Below are positions 30,418 to 39,441 of a DNA stretch of 40,202 nt, in pieces (within the stretch, counting starts at the first letter, position 1; each line of letters begins with the position of its first letter). This DNA is from a virus. The DNA is taken from positions 1 through 40,202 of the IMG/VR virus record IMGVR_UViG_3300025303_000086; one strand, given 5' to 3'. A program made the translations under genes and the position numbers. A model generated the notes under the pieces. That model was not told the DNA's origin, did not search any database, and saw only the letters and a program-made list of their open reading frames with translations.

Positions 30418-31008
30418 ATGCGCAACTTCCTGCGGATCGCCACCGGCGTGAATGTCACGCCCTTGATGCTGGCGATCGCCCGCCGCCCCGAGCTCTGGAC
30501 CGAGGACACCTACCTCCGGCACTACCCGCAGGGCCCCTTCGGCATGGTCGATTCGATCATGCTGCGCTTCCCCGAGAAGGTGGTGGTCAACGGCAAGAAC
30601 GCCGAGAAGAAGATCGCCCTCTACAAGGCGAACAAGCTCGCGGGCTACGACCAGCACGAGTCGATCGACTACCCTGCGTACGCGTCGCTGCCCGAGGCCC
30701 GCCTGCTCGTCATGCAGGTGTTCGCGGCCGTGGCTGGCACCCGGCTGGGTCGCGTGATGATCAACCGCATCGCCCCGGGCGGCTCGATCTTCCCGCACGA
30801 GGACTCGCCCGAGCACGTCAGCTACTACTCGCGGTTCCACGTGGTGCTGCAGAGCGCCGAAGGCGTGAAGTTCCGCGCCGGCGACGAGACGCCGTACTGG
30901 GAGACGGGCTCCGTCTTCTGGTTCAACAACGCGCTTGAGCACGAGGTCGTCAACGACAGCCCGATCGACCGCATCCACATGGTGATCGACGCGAGGTGCC
31001 CGCGATGA
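30418..31008 (+). CDS. Aspartyl/asparaginyl beta-hydroxylase-like dioxygenase
   Basis: A 196-residue protein. The C-terminal half matches the 2-oxoglutarate/Fe(II) beta-hydroxylase fold: INRIAPGGSIFPHEDSPEHV, SRFHVVLQSAEGVKFRAGDE and GSVFWFNNALEHEVVNDSPI, then DRIHMVIDA. The His-x-Asp (HED) and distal His in LEHEV are plausible iron ligands, and the Arg in DRIH could bind the co-substrate. The target is unknown; a virion or host protein is possible. It sits inside the structural operon, next to an acetyltransferase gene, behind its own hairpin leader. Confidence 0.8.
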   Translation: MRNFLRIATGVNVTPLMLAIARRPELWTEDTYLRHYPQGPFGMVDSIMLRFPEKVVVNGKNAEKKIALYKANKLAGYDQHESIDYPAYASLPEARLLVMQVFAAVAGTRLGRVMINRIAPGGSIFPHEDSPEHVSYYSRFHVVLQSAEGVKFRAGDETPYWETGSVFWFNNALEHEVVNDSPIDRIHMVIDARCPR

Positions 31009-31511
31009 TCGACGCGTCGGGAACCCTCATCGCGGCGGCCATGGAGGGCGTCATGCGCCCGGGCACCTTCTACCGCGTCGAGCGCTGGAAGCACCTGCGC
31101 GCCGAGATGCTGCCGCTGCTCGTGCGCCACTGGCGCGAGGTCGCACTCAACCACGCAGACGTGCCGCTCGACATCGACGAGGCGAAGTACGCCGACCTCG
31201 ACGAGAAGGGCCAGCTGCACATCGTCACGGCGCGGCGCCATGGCCTGCTCATCGGCTACCACGTGACGATCGTCGCCACGCACCTGCACTACCAGTCGAC
31301 CCTGCACGGCATCACCGACGTGTACTGGGTCGCGCCCGAGTGCCGCCACGGGGTGACCGCCATGCGCCTCTTCCAGGCCGTCGAGCGCGAGCTGAAGGCG
31401 CTCGGCGTCCGCAAGCTTTTCACCGCCACCAAGCTGCATATCGACCAGGGCCCGCTCTTCGAGCGCCTGGGCTACAAACCTGTGGAGCGCGTCTATGCGA
31501 AGCTCATCTGA
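31005..31511 (+). CDS. GNAT-family acetyltransferase-like protein
   Basis: A 168-residue protein with GNAT features: MLPLLVRHWREVALNHADVP, a strand HIVTARRHGLLIGYHVTIV, then VYWVAPECRHGVTAMRLFQA (motif A, R-x-x-G-type acetyl-CoA loop) and FERLGYKPVERVYAKLI. The loop reads CRHGVTAM rather than the classical QxxGxG/A, as in several phage GNATs. ATG 31005 overlaps the hydroxylase stop (ATGA), so the two are coupled and may modify a shared target. Substrate unknown. Confidence 0.8.
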   Translation: MIDASGTLIAAAMEGVMRPGTFYRVERWKHLRAEMLPLLVRHWREVALNHADVPLDIDEAKYADLDEKGQLHIVTARRHGLLIGYHVTIVATHLHYQSTLHGITDVYWVAPECRHGVTAMRLFQAVERELKALGVRKLFTATKLHIDQGPLFERLGYKPVERVYAKLI

Positions 31512-31551
31512 CACCCGGCGCTGGCCGGAACGGGAGGGCCTCGCGGCCCGC

Positions 31552-32190
31552 ATGACCACCGTCGCGGCGATCGTCGCCGGCGCCGCCATCGTGGGCGGTG
31601 TGGCGTCCTCGATGACGCAGGCCGACGCGGCCGAGGACGCGGCCTATCAGCAGAGCCAAGCTGCTCAGGCCGGCATGTCCGAGCAGATGCGGCAGTTCAA
31701 CGCCACGCAGGCGCTGCTGAAGCCGTGGGTGACTTCGGGCACCGGCGCCCTGACTGCGCAGCAGAACCTCGCGGGCCTGAACGGCAACGAGGCGCAGGCG
31801 AGCGCGATCAGCGCGCTGCAGTCGTCGCCGCAGTTCACCTCGATGCTGCAGCAGGGCGAGAACTCCATCCTGCAGAACGCCTCGGCCACGGGCGGCCTGC
31901 GCGGCGGCAACACGCAGGCGGCGCTCGCGCAGTACAGCCCGGCGCTGCTCGCGGCCACGATCAACGACCAGTACAACCGCCTGGGCGGCCTGTCCTCGAT
32001 GGGGCTGGGCGCCGCGACTCAGACCGGCGCGTTCGGCCAGGCCGCCACGAACAACGTCACGAACCTGCTGCAGCAGCAGGGCGCGGCGCTCGCCGGCAAC
32101 GAGCTGGCGCAGGGCAAGGCGCAGGCCGGCATGTGGAACTCGGTCGCCAACGGTATCGGCTCCTACTTCGGTGGCGGAGGGAAGTTCTGA
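31552..32190 (+). CDS. DNA-ejection protein, P22 gp7-like position
   Basis: A 212-residue protein. The N-terminus is hydrophobic (VAAIVAGAAIVGGVASSMTQ), followed by Gln/Ala-rich helices (QSQAAQAGMSEQMRQFNATQ) and the phage-typical SALQSSPQFTSMLQQGENSI, LQNASATGGLRGGNTQAALA. P22 gp7 has 229 residues. Such proteins are packed in the head and leave with the DNA, forming part of a channel across the envelope. Start ATG 31552, about 12 bases after GGGAGGG. Confidence 0.82.
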   Translation: MTTVAAIVAGAAIVGGVASSMTQADAAEDAAYQQSQAAQAGMSEQMRQFNATQALLKPWVTSGTGALTAQQNLAGLNGNEAQASAISALQSSPQFTSMLQQGENSILQNASATGGLRGGNTQAALAQYSPALLAATINDQYNRLGGLSSMGLGAATQTGAFGQAATNNVTNLLQQQGAALAGNELAQGKAQAGMWNSVANGIGSYFGGGGKF

Positions 32191-33590
32191 TGGGCCCGAT
32201 CGACTACAGCATCGACGTGGCCACGCCGTTCCAGTCGGCGATGCAGGGCTACCAGGCGGGCGCGGCGATCCGCAACGACCAGCTGCAGCAGCAACAGCAG
32301 CAGGCCGCGCTCGCTCAGCAGCAGCAGATGCAGAAGGACATCGCCGCCGTCTACAGCAACCCGAACGCGAGTGCTCGGGACTACGCCGGGCTGACCCTGA
32401 AGTACCCGGCCCTGAAGGACCAGTTCAAACAGGGCTGGGACATGATCGGCCAGGAGCAGCAGGCCGGGAAGCTGGACCTGATGTCGCGCGCCTACGCCGC
32501 ACTGTCGTCGGGCCGTGCCGACATGGCCGAGAAGCTCATGCGCGACACCGCCGAGGCCATGCGCAACAGCGGCGCCAGCGAGCGCGAGGTGAAGGCTCAG
32601 GAGACCTGGGCCGACCTCATCAAGCAATCCCCGGAGCAGGCGCGCCACATCGGCGGCCTCATGCTCTCCAGCGTGATGGGCGACAAGTTCGCCACCACCT
32701 TCCAGACCGTGGGCGACCAGGGGCGCGCCGCGGACAAGGCGCCCGCCGAGCTGGCGAAGGCCGAGGCCGAGGCCCGCATCGCCGGTGTCACCGCCGAAAA
32801 CGCGCCCACCGCCGCGGCGCTCACGAACGCCAACGTGCGCAGCCAGATCGCCGAGCGCGCCGACCGCCTGGCGCTCGACCGCGACAAGCTGACCAGCGAC
32901 ATGGAGCTGGAGCTCTACAAGCTGAAGCAGACCCAGACGAACCTCGATGGCGACGCGAAGAAGCTGCTGAATGAAGCCACGCTCGCGTCGTTGGCGGCCG
33001 ACCATTCGGCCACGGCGACCATCGCTCTGGCCGACCAGTTCGACAAGCTCGGCGGCGGCAACGGCGGCCTGGGCACCACAGCAGAAGCGTGGGCGAAGCT
33101 CACCGGCACCCAGGATGCGATGAGCCGCGCCCGTGCCGAGTACACCCGGCTGCGCAACTCCCAGGCGATCAAGAATCTCCCGCAGGGCAGCGCTTCGGAC
33201 GCCGACGTGAAGATGGCTCTCGAAGGCTTCCCGCCTGAGACGGCCGACTCGAAGTACCTCGCCCAGTTCCTGCGCGGCATGGGCAAGCTGCAGCAGCTCG
33301 ATGCCGCGTCCCAGAAGGCCCGCGCCGAGTGGGTCAACGCGGTGGGCCACCTCGGCAAGCCGAAGTCGGACATCGAGGTTGACGGCATCAAGGTGCCGGC
33401 CGGCTCATCCTTCGTCGACTTCAGCAACCAGTTCATCCAGCGCAAGGCGGATGAGCGCGCCGCGGCGAAGGGCCTGCAGAGCGTGCAGGGCCGCAGCTAC
33501 ATGCGGTACGCCCAGCCCGCGGCCGCACCCGCCGCAGCGCCCGCGGCGTCGCCGCTGTCCACCGTGCTGCCGGCCACCGGGGGCCTGTGA
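32190..33590 (+). CDS. DNA-ejection protein, P22 gp20-like
   Basis: A 466-residue protein (P22 gp20 has 471). The N-terminus has a Gln-rich run (about 28-47), the middle has coiled-coil segments (ERADRLALDRDKLTSDMELE), and the C-terminus is Ala/Pro-rich. By length, composition and position between the gp7-like and transglycosylase proteins it fits the second ejection protein; sequence identity to P22 gp20 is not evident by eye. ATG overlaps the preceding stop (TGATG). Confidence 0.75.
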   Translation: MGPIDYSIDVATPFQSAMQGYQAGAAIRNDQLQQQQQQAALAQQQQMQKDIAAVYSNPNASARDYAGLTLKYPALKDQFKQGWDMIGQEQQAGKLDLMSRAYAALSSGRADMAEKLMRDTAEAMRNSGASEREVKAQETWADLIKQSPEQARHIGGLMLSSVMGDKFATTFQTVGDQGRAADKAPAELAKAEAEARIAGVTAENAPTAAALTNANVRSQIAERADRLALDRDKLTSDMELELYKLKQTQTNLDGDAKKLLNEATLASLAADHSATATIALADQFDKLGGGNGGLGTTAEAWAKLTGTQDAMSRARAEYTRLRNSQAIKNLPQGSASDADVKMALEGFPPETADSKYLAQFLRGMGKLQQLDAASQKARAEWVNAVGHLGKPKSDIEVDGIKVPAGSSFVDFSNQFIQRKADERAAAKGLQSVQGRSYMRYAQPAAAPAAAPAASPLSTVLPATGGL

Positions 33591-36283
33591 TGGCCGCCGA
33601 CACCCCGAACAGCTACAAGGACCCGTTCTGGTCCGACCTGGCCGCTGGCGTCGAGCAGAAGCTGCAGCTGCCGAAGGGCCTACTGGTGGGCGTGCTCACG
33701 CGCGGCGAGCGCAGCAACGCCGACCAGGTCAGCGAGGCGGGTGCGAAGACGCCGTTCCAGATCATCGAGCCCACGCGCAAGGCGGCCATCGACAAGTGGG
33801 GCATCGACCCGTATCTGTCGCCGCAGAACGCCGCCGAGGTGGCCGGGCGCCTGCTGCAGGACTCCCTCAAGCGCAACGACGGCAACCCGGCGCTGGCCGT
33901 GGCCGAGTACCACGGCGGCACGAACCGCGCGAACTGGGGCCCGCGCACGAAGGCGTACGTCGCACGGGTGGTGGGCAGCGCGAACGCGGAGGCGCCCGCA
34001 GAGGCTCCGGCACCTGCCGCCGCCCCTCAGGCCTCCGGGAGCACCTTCCAGCGCGCCCTGGCGGCTCAGCAGGCCCCAGCGGCCTCCACCAGCATCGCCA
34101 ACGTGTTCAAGGCCTACGAGAGCGGCCAGATGAGCGCGGAGGAGGCGGCCGACTTCGAGGCTGACGTGCAGGCCGGCCGCATGATGCTGCCGCGCGGCGC
34201 CGCGCTGAAGACGCCCGCGGCCGCGCAGACGGCGCAGTCGCAGGCCTTCGAGCTGCCTCAGGCCGTGGCCGACGCCTACCGCCTCGGCAAGATGCCGCAG
34301 GACGAGCGCGCCGAGCTGGACCGAGATCTCGCCGCGGGCCTCGTGAAGTGGCCCGGGGGCACGGAGCAGCCCCAGGGCGTCGCGCTGCCGGCCGCCGTGC
34401 CCGCGGGAACCCAGACGCCGGCCGCCACCGCGCCGATGGTTCCGAACACGCCCACGGGCGTCATCGACAACATCATCGGCGCCGGCGAGACGGGGCTGAC
34501 GCTTGCCACCGGAGCCGTGGGCGGCACGCTGGGCACGATCGGCGGCGCGGCCGGTGCCGGCGCGGCCGCAGTCCTCAACGGCGACTTCGGCACGAAGCAG
34601 GCCGCCGACATGATCGAGCAGGCTGCGGCCGCGGGTGGCCAGGCCCTCACGTACCAGCCGCGCACCGCGGCGGGCCAGCAGCAGGCCCAGGTGGTTGGCG
34701 AGGTGATGCAGAACGCCATTCCCCTGACGGGCCTCACTGGCGAGCTGCAGGCGCTGTCGACCGCCGCGCGGCCCGTCACCCAGGCGCCGCGTGCAGCCGC
34801 CGCCCGGGTGGGCCAGCAGGTGGCCGAAGCCGTGCCCGCGCCGGTGGCGACTGCTGCGCAGCAGGCCGCAGCGGTGGTGGCCGCCCCAATCTCGTCCGTC
34901 ACCGGCCGCGTGCGCAAGGCCCTGGCTCCCCGCGCCGAGCGTACGCCCACCCCGGGCACGGGCGGCAGCGCCGGCGCCGCGGGCACCGACGTCGCGACGA
35001 TGCGCCGCGCGAACGCGCAGGACCTGCCGGTCCCCATGGACCTGACCGAGGGCATGGCGACCCGCGACTACGCCCAGCAGCAGTTCGAGCGCGAGACCGC
35101 GAAGAACCCGACGCTCGGTGCGCCGCTCCGCGAGCGAACGATGGACCTGAACGAGTCGCTGCTCCAGAACATGGAGCACTTCATCGACCACACCGGCGCC
35201 CGCGCGCCCGACCTGCGCGCCGTGGGAGCCACCGTCGACGAGGCGCTCGTCAAGCAGTACCGGGCCGACAAGGCGAAGGTCACGACCGCGTACAAGGCGG
35301 CGCGCAGCTCGGAAGAGGCGGCGGCCGCGGTCGACCAGGCCGCGCCGGTGACCATCGGCGAGGGCGAGATGGCGATGACCACGACGCCCATCGGATTCCT
35401 CAACGACCAGCCCACGGGCCTGCCCAGCACCGGCGTGGCCGACTCGGCGCGGCAGTTCGCGGTGAAGCTCGGCCTCGCCGAGATGCAGGACGGCCAGCTC
35501 GTGCCCAAGCCCGCAACGGTCGGCAAGCTCGAGGAGTGGCGCAAGGCCATCGGCGAGTCGGCCGGCTACGAGCCCACCGACATCCGCACGGCCACGGTCA
35601 TGAAGAAGCTGATCGACGGCCAGACCGAGCCCGTGGCCGGGCCGCTCTTCCGCCAGGCGCGCGCCATGCGCCAGCGCCTCGCCCAGAACTACGAGGACCG
35701 GGCGGTCATCAACAAGCTGCTGACGAACAAGCGCGGCACGGCCGACCGCGCCGTGGCCCTCGAGGACGTCTTCAGCCACGCGGTGCTCGACGGCTCGCTC
35801 GACGACGTGCGCAACGTGCGCCGGGTGCTGCAGCGCGGCGGCGAGGACGGCCAGCAGGCCTGGAAGGAACTGCAGGGCGCGACCCTCGGCTACATCCGCG
35901 ACGAGATGACGAAGAACGTGGCGCGCGACAGCCGCGGCAACCAGGTCGTCAGCGCCGCGGCGATGAAGAAGGCCGTCAACAAGCTCGACGTCGACGGCAA
36001 GCTCGACTTCGTCTTCGGCAAGAAGGGTGCCGAGCAGCTGCGCGTGCTCAACGAAGTCGCCCAGGACGTGCTGGTCGCGCCGCCTGGCGCCGTGAACACC
36101 TCCAACACCGCGAGCGTGATCCTCGCGGCCCTCGACATGGGCATGAGCGGCGCCCTCGGCGCCCCGCTGCCCATCGCCTCTGGCCTGCGGCTGCTGTCGA
36201 ACCACATCAAGGACCAGCGGCTCGCCAAGCGCGTGCAGGCCGCCCTCGGCGCGCAAGAGGCGCGCGAGTCGACCAAGTTCTGA
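33590..36283 (+). CDS. Internal virion protein with N-terminal lytic transglycosylase (gp16 position)
   Basis: An 897-residue ejection protein. The first 130 residues are a soluble lytic transglycosylase domain: VGVLTRGERSNADQVSEAGA, with catalytic Glu40, then KTPFQIIEPT and NPALAVAEYHGGTNRANWGP. It would cut peptidoglycan so that the DNA channel can cross. Next come Ala/Pro/Gln-rich linkers, a Gly/Ala-rich likely membrane segment (about 300-330: TGAVGGTLGTIGGAAGAGAA), and a long helical C-terminal half. P22 gp16 has 609 residues and lacks this domain. ATG 33590 (TGATG overlap) is used; GTG 33587 is possible. Confidence 0.85.
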   Translation: MAADTPNSYKDPFWSDLAAGVEQKLQLPKGLLVGVLTRGERSNADQVSEAGAKTPFQIIEPTRKAAIDKWGIDPYLSPQNAAEVAGRLLQDSLKRNDGNPALAVAEYHGGTNRANWGPRTKAYVARVVGSANAEAPAEAPAPAAAPQASGSTFQRALAAQQAPAASTSIANVFKAYESGQMSAEEAADFEADVQAGRMMLPRGAALKTPAAAQTAQSQAFELPQAVADAYRLGKMPQDERAELDRDLAAGLVKWPGGTEQPQGVALPAAVPAGTQTPAATAPMVPNTPTGVIDNIIGAGETGLTLATGAVGGTLGTIGGAAGAGAAAVLNGDFGTKQAADMIEQAAAAGGQALTYQPRTAAGQQQAQVVGEVMQNAIPLTGLTGELQALSTAARPVTQAPRAAAARVGQQVAEAVPAPVATAAQQAAAVVAAPISSVTGRVRKALAPRAERTPTPGTGGSAGAAGTDVATMRRANAQDLPVPMDLTEGMATRDYAQQQFERETAKNPTLGAPLRERTMDLNESLLQNMEHFIDHTGARAPDLRAVGATVDEALVKQYRADKAKVTTAYKAARSSEEAAAAVDQAAPVTIGEGEMAMTTTPIGFLNDQPTGLPSTGVADSARQFAVKLGLAEMQDGQLVPKPATVGKLEEWRKAIGESAGYEPTDIRTATVMKKLIDGQTEPVAGPLFRQARAMRQRLAQNYEDRAVINKLLTNKRGTADRAVALEDVFSHAVLDGSLDDVRNVRRVLQRGGEDGQQAWKELQGATLGYIRDEMTKNVARDSRGNQVVSAAAMKKAVNKLDVDGKLDFVFGKKGAEQLRVLNEVAQDVLVAPPGAVNTSNTASVILAALDMGMSGALGAPLPIASGLRLLSNHIKDQRLAKRVQAALGAQEARESTKF

Positions 36284-36308
36284 CCCCACACCCCCCGAGA
36301 CGACGACC

Positions 36309-38363
36309 ATGACCTCACTCGCCGTACTGAACCCGCACCCGTTCTGGCCCGACACGGACGGCAACCCGCTCGACGACGGGCGCGTCTACTTCGGGACGCC
36401 CGGGGCTGATCCGATGATTTCGCCGAAGGAGGCGTACTGGGAGGCGCCCGGTGGCGGGGCGTCGAACAACCCCGTGGCGCAGCCGGCTCGCACCCTGAAC
36501 GGCTTCATCGTGCGCGGCAACCGGCCGACGCTCGTCTACATCGATGGCAACTTCTCGCTGCTGGTCGTCAACCGGCGCGGCGAGCGGGTCTTCTTCGCCA
36601 AGAACTCCGCCGACTTCGGCAACGCGGCCGCCGTGCTGGCTCAGGTCGTGGCCTCGCTCGCCGGGGAGGGAGGCTCCAGCCAAATCGGCTTCACGCAGGT
36701 CGACGGCATCCTCACCACGGTGCAGAAGAAGCTGCGCGAGAACCCCTCGGCGGCCGACTACGGCGCCACAGGCGGCAACGTCGGGGTCGACAGCGCAGCG
36801 ATCGTCGCCGGCGCGACGGTCTCCGCGGGCCTGAACGGGACACGGCGCCTCTACATCAACCCCTTCGTCGCCACGAGCATCAATCTGAGCGCGTTGGGCC
36901 TGCCCGACAACGTGCTGTTCGAGGACGACCGCTACACGTACGCCGGCTGGAAGTCCTGGCACTCCGAGGGGACCGATGCACAGCTGCTGCTGCGTGCGCG
37001 CGCCACCCCGTTCGGCGAAGGGGGCGCGCTGACGCTGCAGAACCTGGACACCGGCGGCAACCGCAACAGCAGCATCGTCGCGTGGTGGGGGCCGTCGAAC
37101 AACCCGACGGTCGCGTCCTTCGAGCACTGGGGCTACAACAGCCCGACGGCCGCGAGCGTCACGTTCACGGCATCGGTGGGCGGCGCCTCGAGCGGCACGC
37201 TCACCGCGCCGATTCCGAACGGCGTCTACTCATTCGCGTTCGGCAACACCGAGCAGCGCAAGGTCACGGTGACGGGTGGCACGTCGTGCGCCTGGTCGCC
37301 GGCCCTGGCCATCGGCCCGGTGACCACCGCCCAGCCGTCCATGTGGCACGCGGGCCGCGAGTGGCTGGGCCGCGGTTCACTCGACAACGGGTTCCGGGCC
37401 CGGCATCGCCTCGGCGCCGACGGCGGCATGGTGTTCAACCCCACGGGCGCCCCGCTCTCGTTCCTGGACAACCCGACCATCGGCTTCGCCCAGGAGTACA
37501 TCGCCGTCTTCAACGCGCCGGTGCAGACCGGATACGGGTTCAGCGGCAAGAACCTCTTCAACATCCGTGCGCAGGCCGTCGAGTGCGCGGTCGACCACGT
37601 CATCTTCGGCGCCAACGCCGCGACGCGGTATCAGAACCTCGCGCGGGCGAACGTCTTCTCGTGGCTCTGCGACTTCCCGAGCGCGAACCAGTTCGTCCTG
37701 TACGACCACGGCATCTCCAACGACAAGATGAGCTTCGTGAGCGGAGGGGACATCACCTTCCGCGGCGGCTTCAAGCCGGTGGTCGACAACCTTTACGCGA
37801 TCGGCTCGGCGACGAATCGGCCGACGGTCCTGTGGGCCGTCAGCGGCACCATCAACACCTCGGACGAGCGCGAGAAGCAGGACATCGAGGGCATCCCGGT
37901 GGAGTGGCTGGAGGCCTGGGGGACCGTTCAGTGGGTCCGGTACAAGTGGCGCGACTCAGTGGAGAAAAAGGGGGACGGCGCCCGCTGGCACGTCGGCGTG
38001 ATCGCCCAGCGCGTGCGCGACGCGTTCGAGGCCCGCGGCGTTGACCCGTTCGAGATCGGCATCCTCTGCTACGACGAGTGGGACGAGATCGTGACGGAGA
38101 ACACGGAGCAGGTCACCCAGCACCCGCCCGAGGTGATCTTCCACCCGGAGGTCGTCGAGTACAGCGACATCCTCGGGCCCGACGGCAGTCCGATCGTCAC
38201 TCGTCACGAGGCGGCGTGGGTCGAAGAGACGAAGCCGGGGTGGACCGAGGTCATCGTGCCCGCGCGACGGGAAGTCATGCCGGCCGGCAATCGCTACGGC
38301 ATCCGGTACGAGCAGGCGCTGGCGATGGAGTGCGCGTTCCTGCGCTGGAAAGCGGGCGTGTGA
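36309..38363 (+). CDS. Tailspike with P22-like head-binding domain and S74 chaperone
   Basis: A 684-residue receptor-binding protein. Residues 1-110 resemble the P22 tailspike head-binding domain (LNPHPFWPDTDGNPLDDGRV, then YFGTPGADPM and VAQPARTLNGFIVRG). The middle (about 148-510), starting DYGATGGNVGVDSAAI, is beta-rich with no recognisable glycosidase motif. The C-terminal part is an intramolecular chaperone of the peptidase S74 type: TSDEREKQDIEG with Ser518-Asp519 as self-cleavage dyad, WHVGVIAQRVRDAFEARG, and the end NRYGIRYEQALAMECAF. A longer insert (about 595-660) separates the last two. Cleavage before Ser518 would leave a 517-residue mature spike. Confidence 0.85.
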   Translation: MTSLAVLNPHPFWPDTDGNPLDDGRVYFGTPGADPMISPKEAYWEAPGGGASNNPVAQPARTLNGFIVRGNRPTLVYIDGNFSLLVVNRRGERVFFAKNSADFGNAAAVLAQVVASLAGEGGSSQIGFTQVDGILTTVQKKLRENPSAADYGATGGNVGVDSAAIVAGATVSAGLNGTRRLYINPFVATSINLSALGLPDNVLFEDDRYTYAGWKSWHSEGTDAQLLLRARATPFGEGGALTLQNLDTGGNRNSSIVAWWGPSNNPTVASFEHWGYNSPTAASVTFTASVGGASSGTLTAPIPNGVYSFAFGNTEQRKVTVTGGTSCAWSPALAIGPVTTAQPSMWHAGREWLGRGSLDNGFRARHRLGADGGMVFNPTGAPLSFLDNPTIGFAQEYIAVFNAPVQTGYGFSGKNLFNIRAQAVECAVDHVIFGANAATRYQNLARANVFSWLCDFPSANQFVLYDHGISNDKMSFVSGGDITFRGGFKPVVDNLYAIGSATNRPTVLWAVSGTINTSDEREKQDIEGIPVEWLEAWGTVQWVRYKWRDSVEKKGDGARWHVGVIAQRVRDAFEARGVDPFEIGILCYDEWDEIVTENTEQVTQHPPEVIFHPEVVEYSDILGPDGSPIVTRHEAAWVEETKPGWTEVIVPARREVMPAGNRYGIRYEQALAMECAFLRWKAGV

Positions 38364-38372
38364 GGGCAGGGC

Positions 38373-38744
38373 ATGGCTGACTTGACCACCTCCACGAGTC
38401 TCGCCGCGACGGGCGCGGGTGCGGCGCTGCTGACCGCCCTGGGCCTGGAGCCCGGCCCGCTGTTCTGGTCCCTGGTGGGCGCCACGCTCGGGCTCACCTT
38501 CGCCGCCGCGATGTCCCGGCCCCGGGCCGTCGTGGTGTTCGCTGCCGTCGTTCTGTCCTGCTCGCTGTTCGGCGCGTGGCTGGCGCAGCGGTACTTCGGG
38601 GGCGAGCAGCTGTCGCGCAACGCGATGGCGTGCGGGCTCGCCATGTTCTTCCACCCGCTGGTCAGCCTGGCGCTGACCAAGCTACCGGCCCTCTGGGATG
38701 CAATCGTGATTCGGTGGGTCGGCCCTGGAGCCGAGAAGCCATGA
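38373..38744 (+). CDS. Membrane protein, holin candidate
   Basis: A 123-residue protein with three hydrophobic segments: about 8-45 (Ala/Gly/Leu-rich), 50-72 (RAVVVFAAVVLSCSLFGAWL) and 85-105 (ACGLAMFFHPLVSLALTKL), and a short charged tail. Size, membrane topology and position at the start of the lysis cassette fit a class I holin. AGGGCAGG precedes ATG 38373. It overlaps the second membrane protein by four bases. Confidence 0.72.
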   Translation: MADLTTSTSLAATGAGAALLTALGLEPGPLFWSLVGATLGLTFAAAMSRPRAVVVFAAVVLSCSLFGAWLAQRYFGGEQLSRNAMACGLAMFFHPLVSLALTKLPALWDAIVIRWVGPGAEKP

Positions 38745-39046
38745 ACGCTGCCGCATTCCTCGTGTCCGTGCTGGTCCTGCTCCTGGCCTGGGACCGCCAG
38801 CGCTCCATCAACTGGAGGACTGCCCGGGCCTACGCGAACGTGCAGCTGCTGCTGCTCGCGGCGGTGGGCCTGTGGGGGATCTGGGGGGCGTGCACGGGCG
38901 ACGTTCCCACGCTGCTGTGGATCCTGCTGGGCGGCTCGGCCCTGTGGCTCCTGTGGACCCTGCACCACTGGACGCGCGGCGTCCCCCGGCACATCCAGAC
39001 CCGTCCCGCCGATCTCGGCCCACCCGAACTGGAACGCTTCAAATGA
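38741..39046 (+). CDS. Second small membrane protein of the lysis cassette
   Basis: A 101-residue protein with three hydrophobic segments: residues 3-17 (AAAFLVSVLVLLLAW), about 33-51 (VQLLLLAAVGLWGIWGAC) and 56-73 (PTLLWILLGGSALWLLWT), with a charged loop (RQRSINWRTAR) between the first two and a basic tail. It may be a second holin or antiholin partner of the preceding gene. Overlaps at both ends (ATGA) support translation as part of the cassette. Confidence 0.65.
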   Translation: MNAAAFLVSVLVLLLAWDRQRSINWRTARAYANVQLLLLAAVGLWGIWGACTGDVPTLLWILLGGSALWLLWTLHHWTRGVPRHIQTRPADLGPPELERFK

Positions 39047-39441
39047 AGATGCACCTCGAGCGCCTGCAGCGCGACCCGGACGTGACCATCGGCGCTCTCT
39101 CCGTCGATGGCGATTTCGAGTGCTGGGTCTGCGAGGACACCGTGCGCACCGGTCCGAAGGTCCATGGACAGACCGCCATCCCGGCTGGTACATACGAGGT
39201 CGACGTCACCATGTCGGCCCGGTTCAAGAAGCCGCTGCCGCTGCTGCTGAACGTGCCGGGGTTCTCGGGCATTCGCATCCACCCGGGCAACACCGCGGCT
39301 GACACCGAGGGGTGCCTGCTGCCCGGGCTGGACCGCCTGGCCAAGTCCGTCGGCCGCTCCCGCCTCGCCTTCGACGCCCTGTTCACGAAGATCAAGGACG
39401 CGAAGGCCAAGGGTGAGCGCGTGACGATCGAGGTCGCATGA
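39043..39441 (+). CDS. DUF5675 protein in the lysis cassette
   Basis: A 132-residue protein of the DUF5675 family: LERLQRDPDVTIGALSVDGD, FECWVCEDTVRTGPKVHGQT, IPAGTYEVDVTMS and the key IRIHPGNTAADTEGCLLPG. The His and Cys in IHPGN...EGCLLPG recall the His/Cys pair of L,D-transpeptidase-type enzymes, but the fold is not proven to be the same. No lysozyme, amidase or transglycosylase gene is present between the membrane proteins and Rz, where an endolysin is expected, so this protein is the positional endolysin candidate. Confidence 0.82.
   Translation: MKMHLERLQRDPDVTIGALSVDGDFECWVCEDTVRTGPKVHGQTAIPAGTYEVDVTMSARFKKPLPLLLNVPGFSGIRIHPGNTAADTEGCLLPGLDRLAKSVGRSRLAFDALFTKIKDAKAKGERVTIEVA

Noticed and set aside
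33680-36364. 894-codon minus-strand frame opposite the internal virion protein.
   Set aside because: Antisense shadow with Arg/Gly/His repeats and no ribosome-binding site; the plus-strand gene carries a transglycosylase motif and coupled start.
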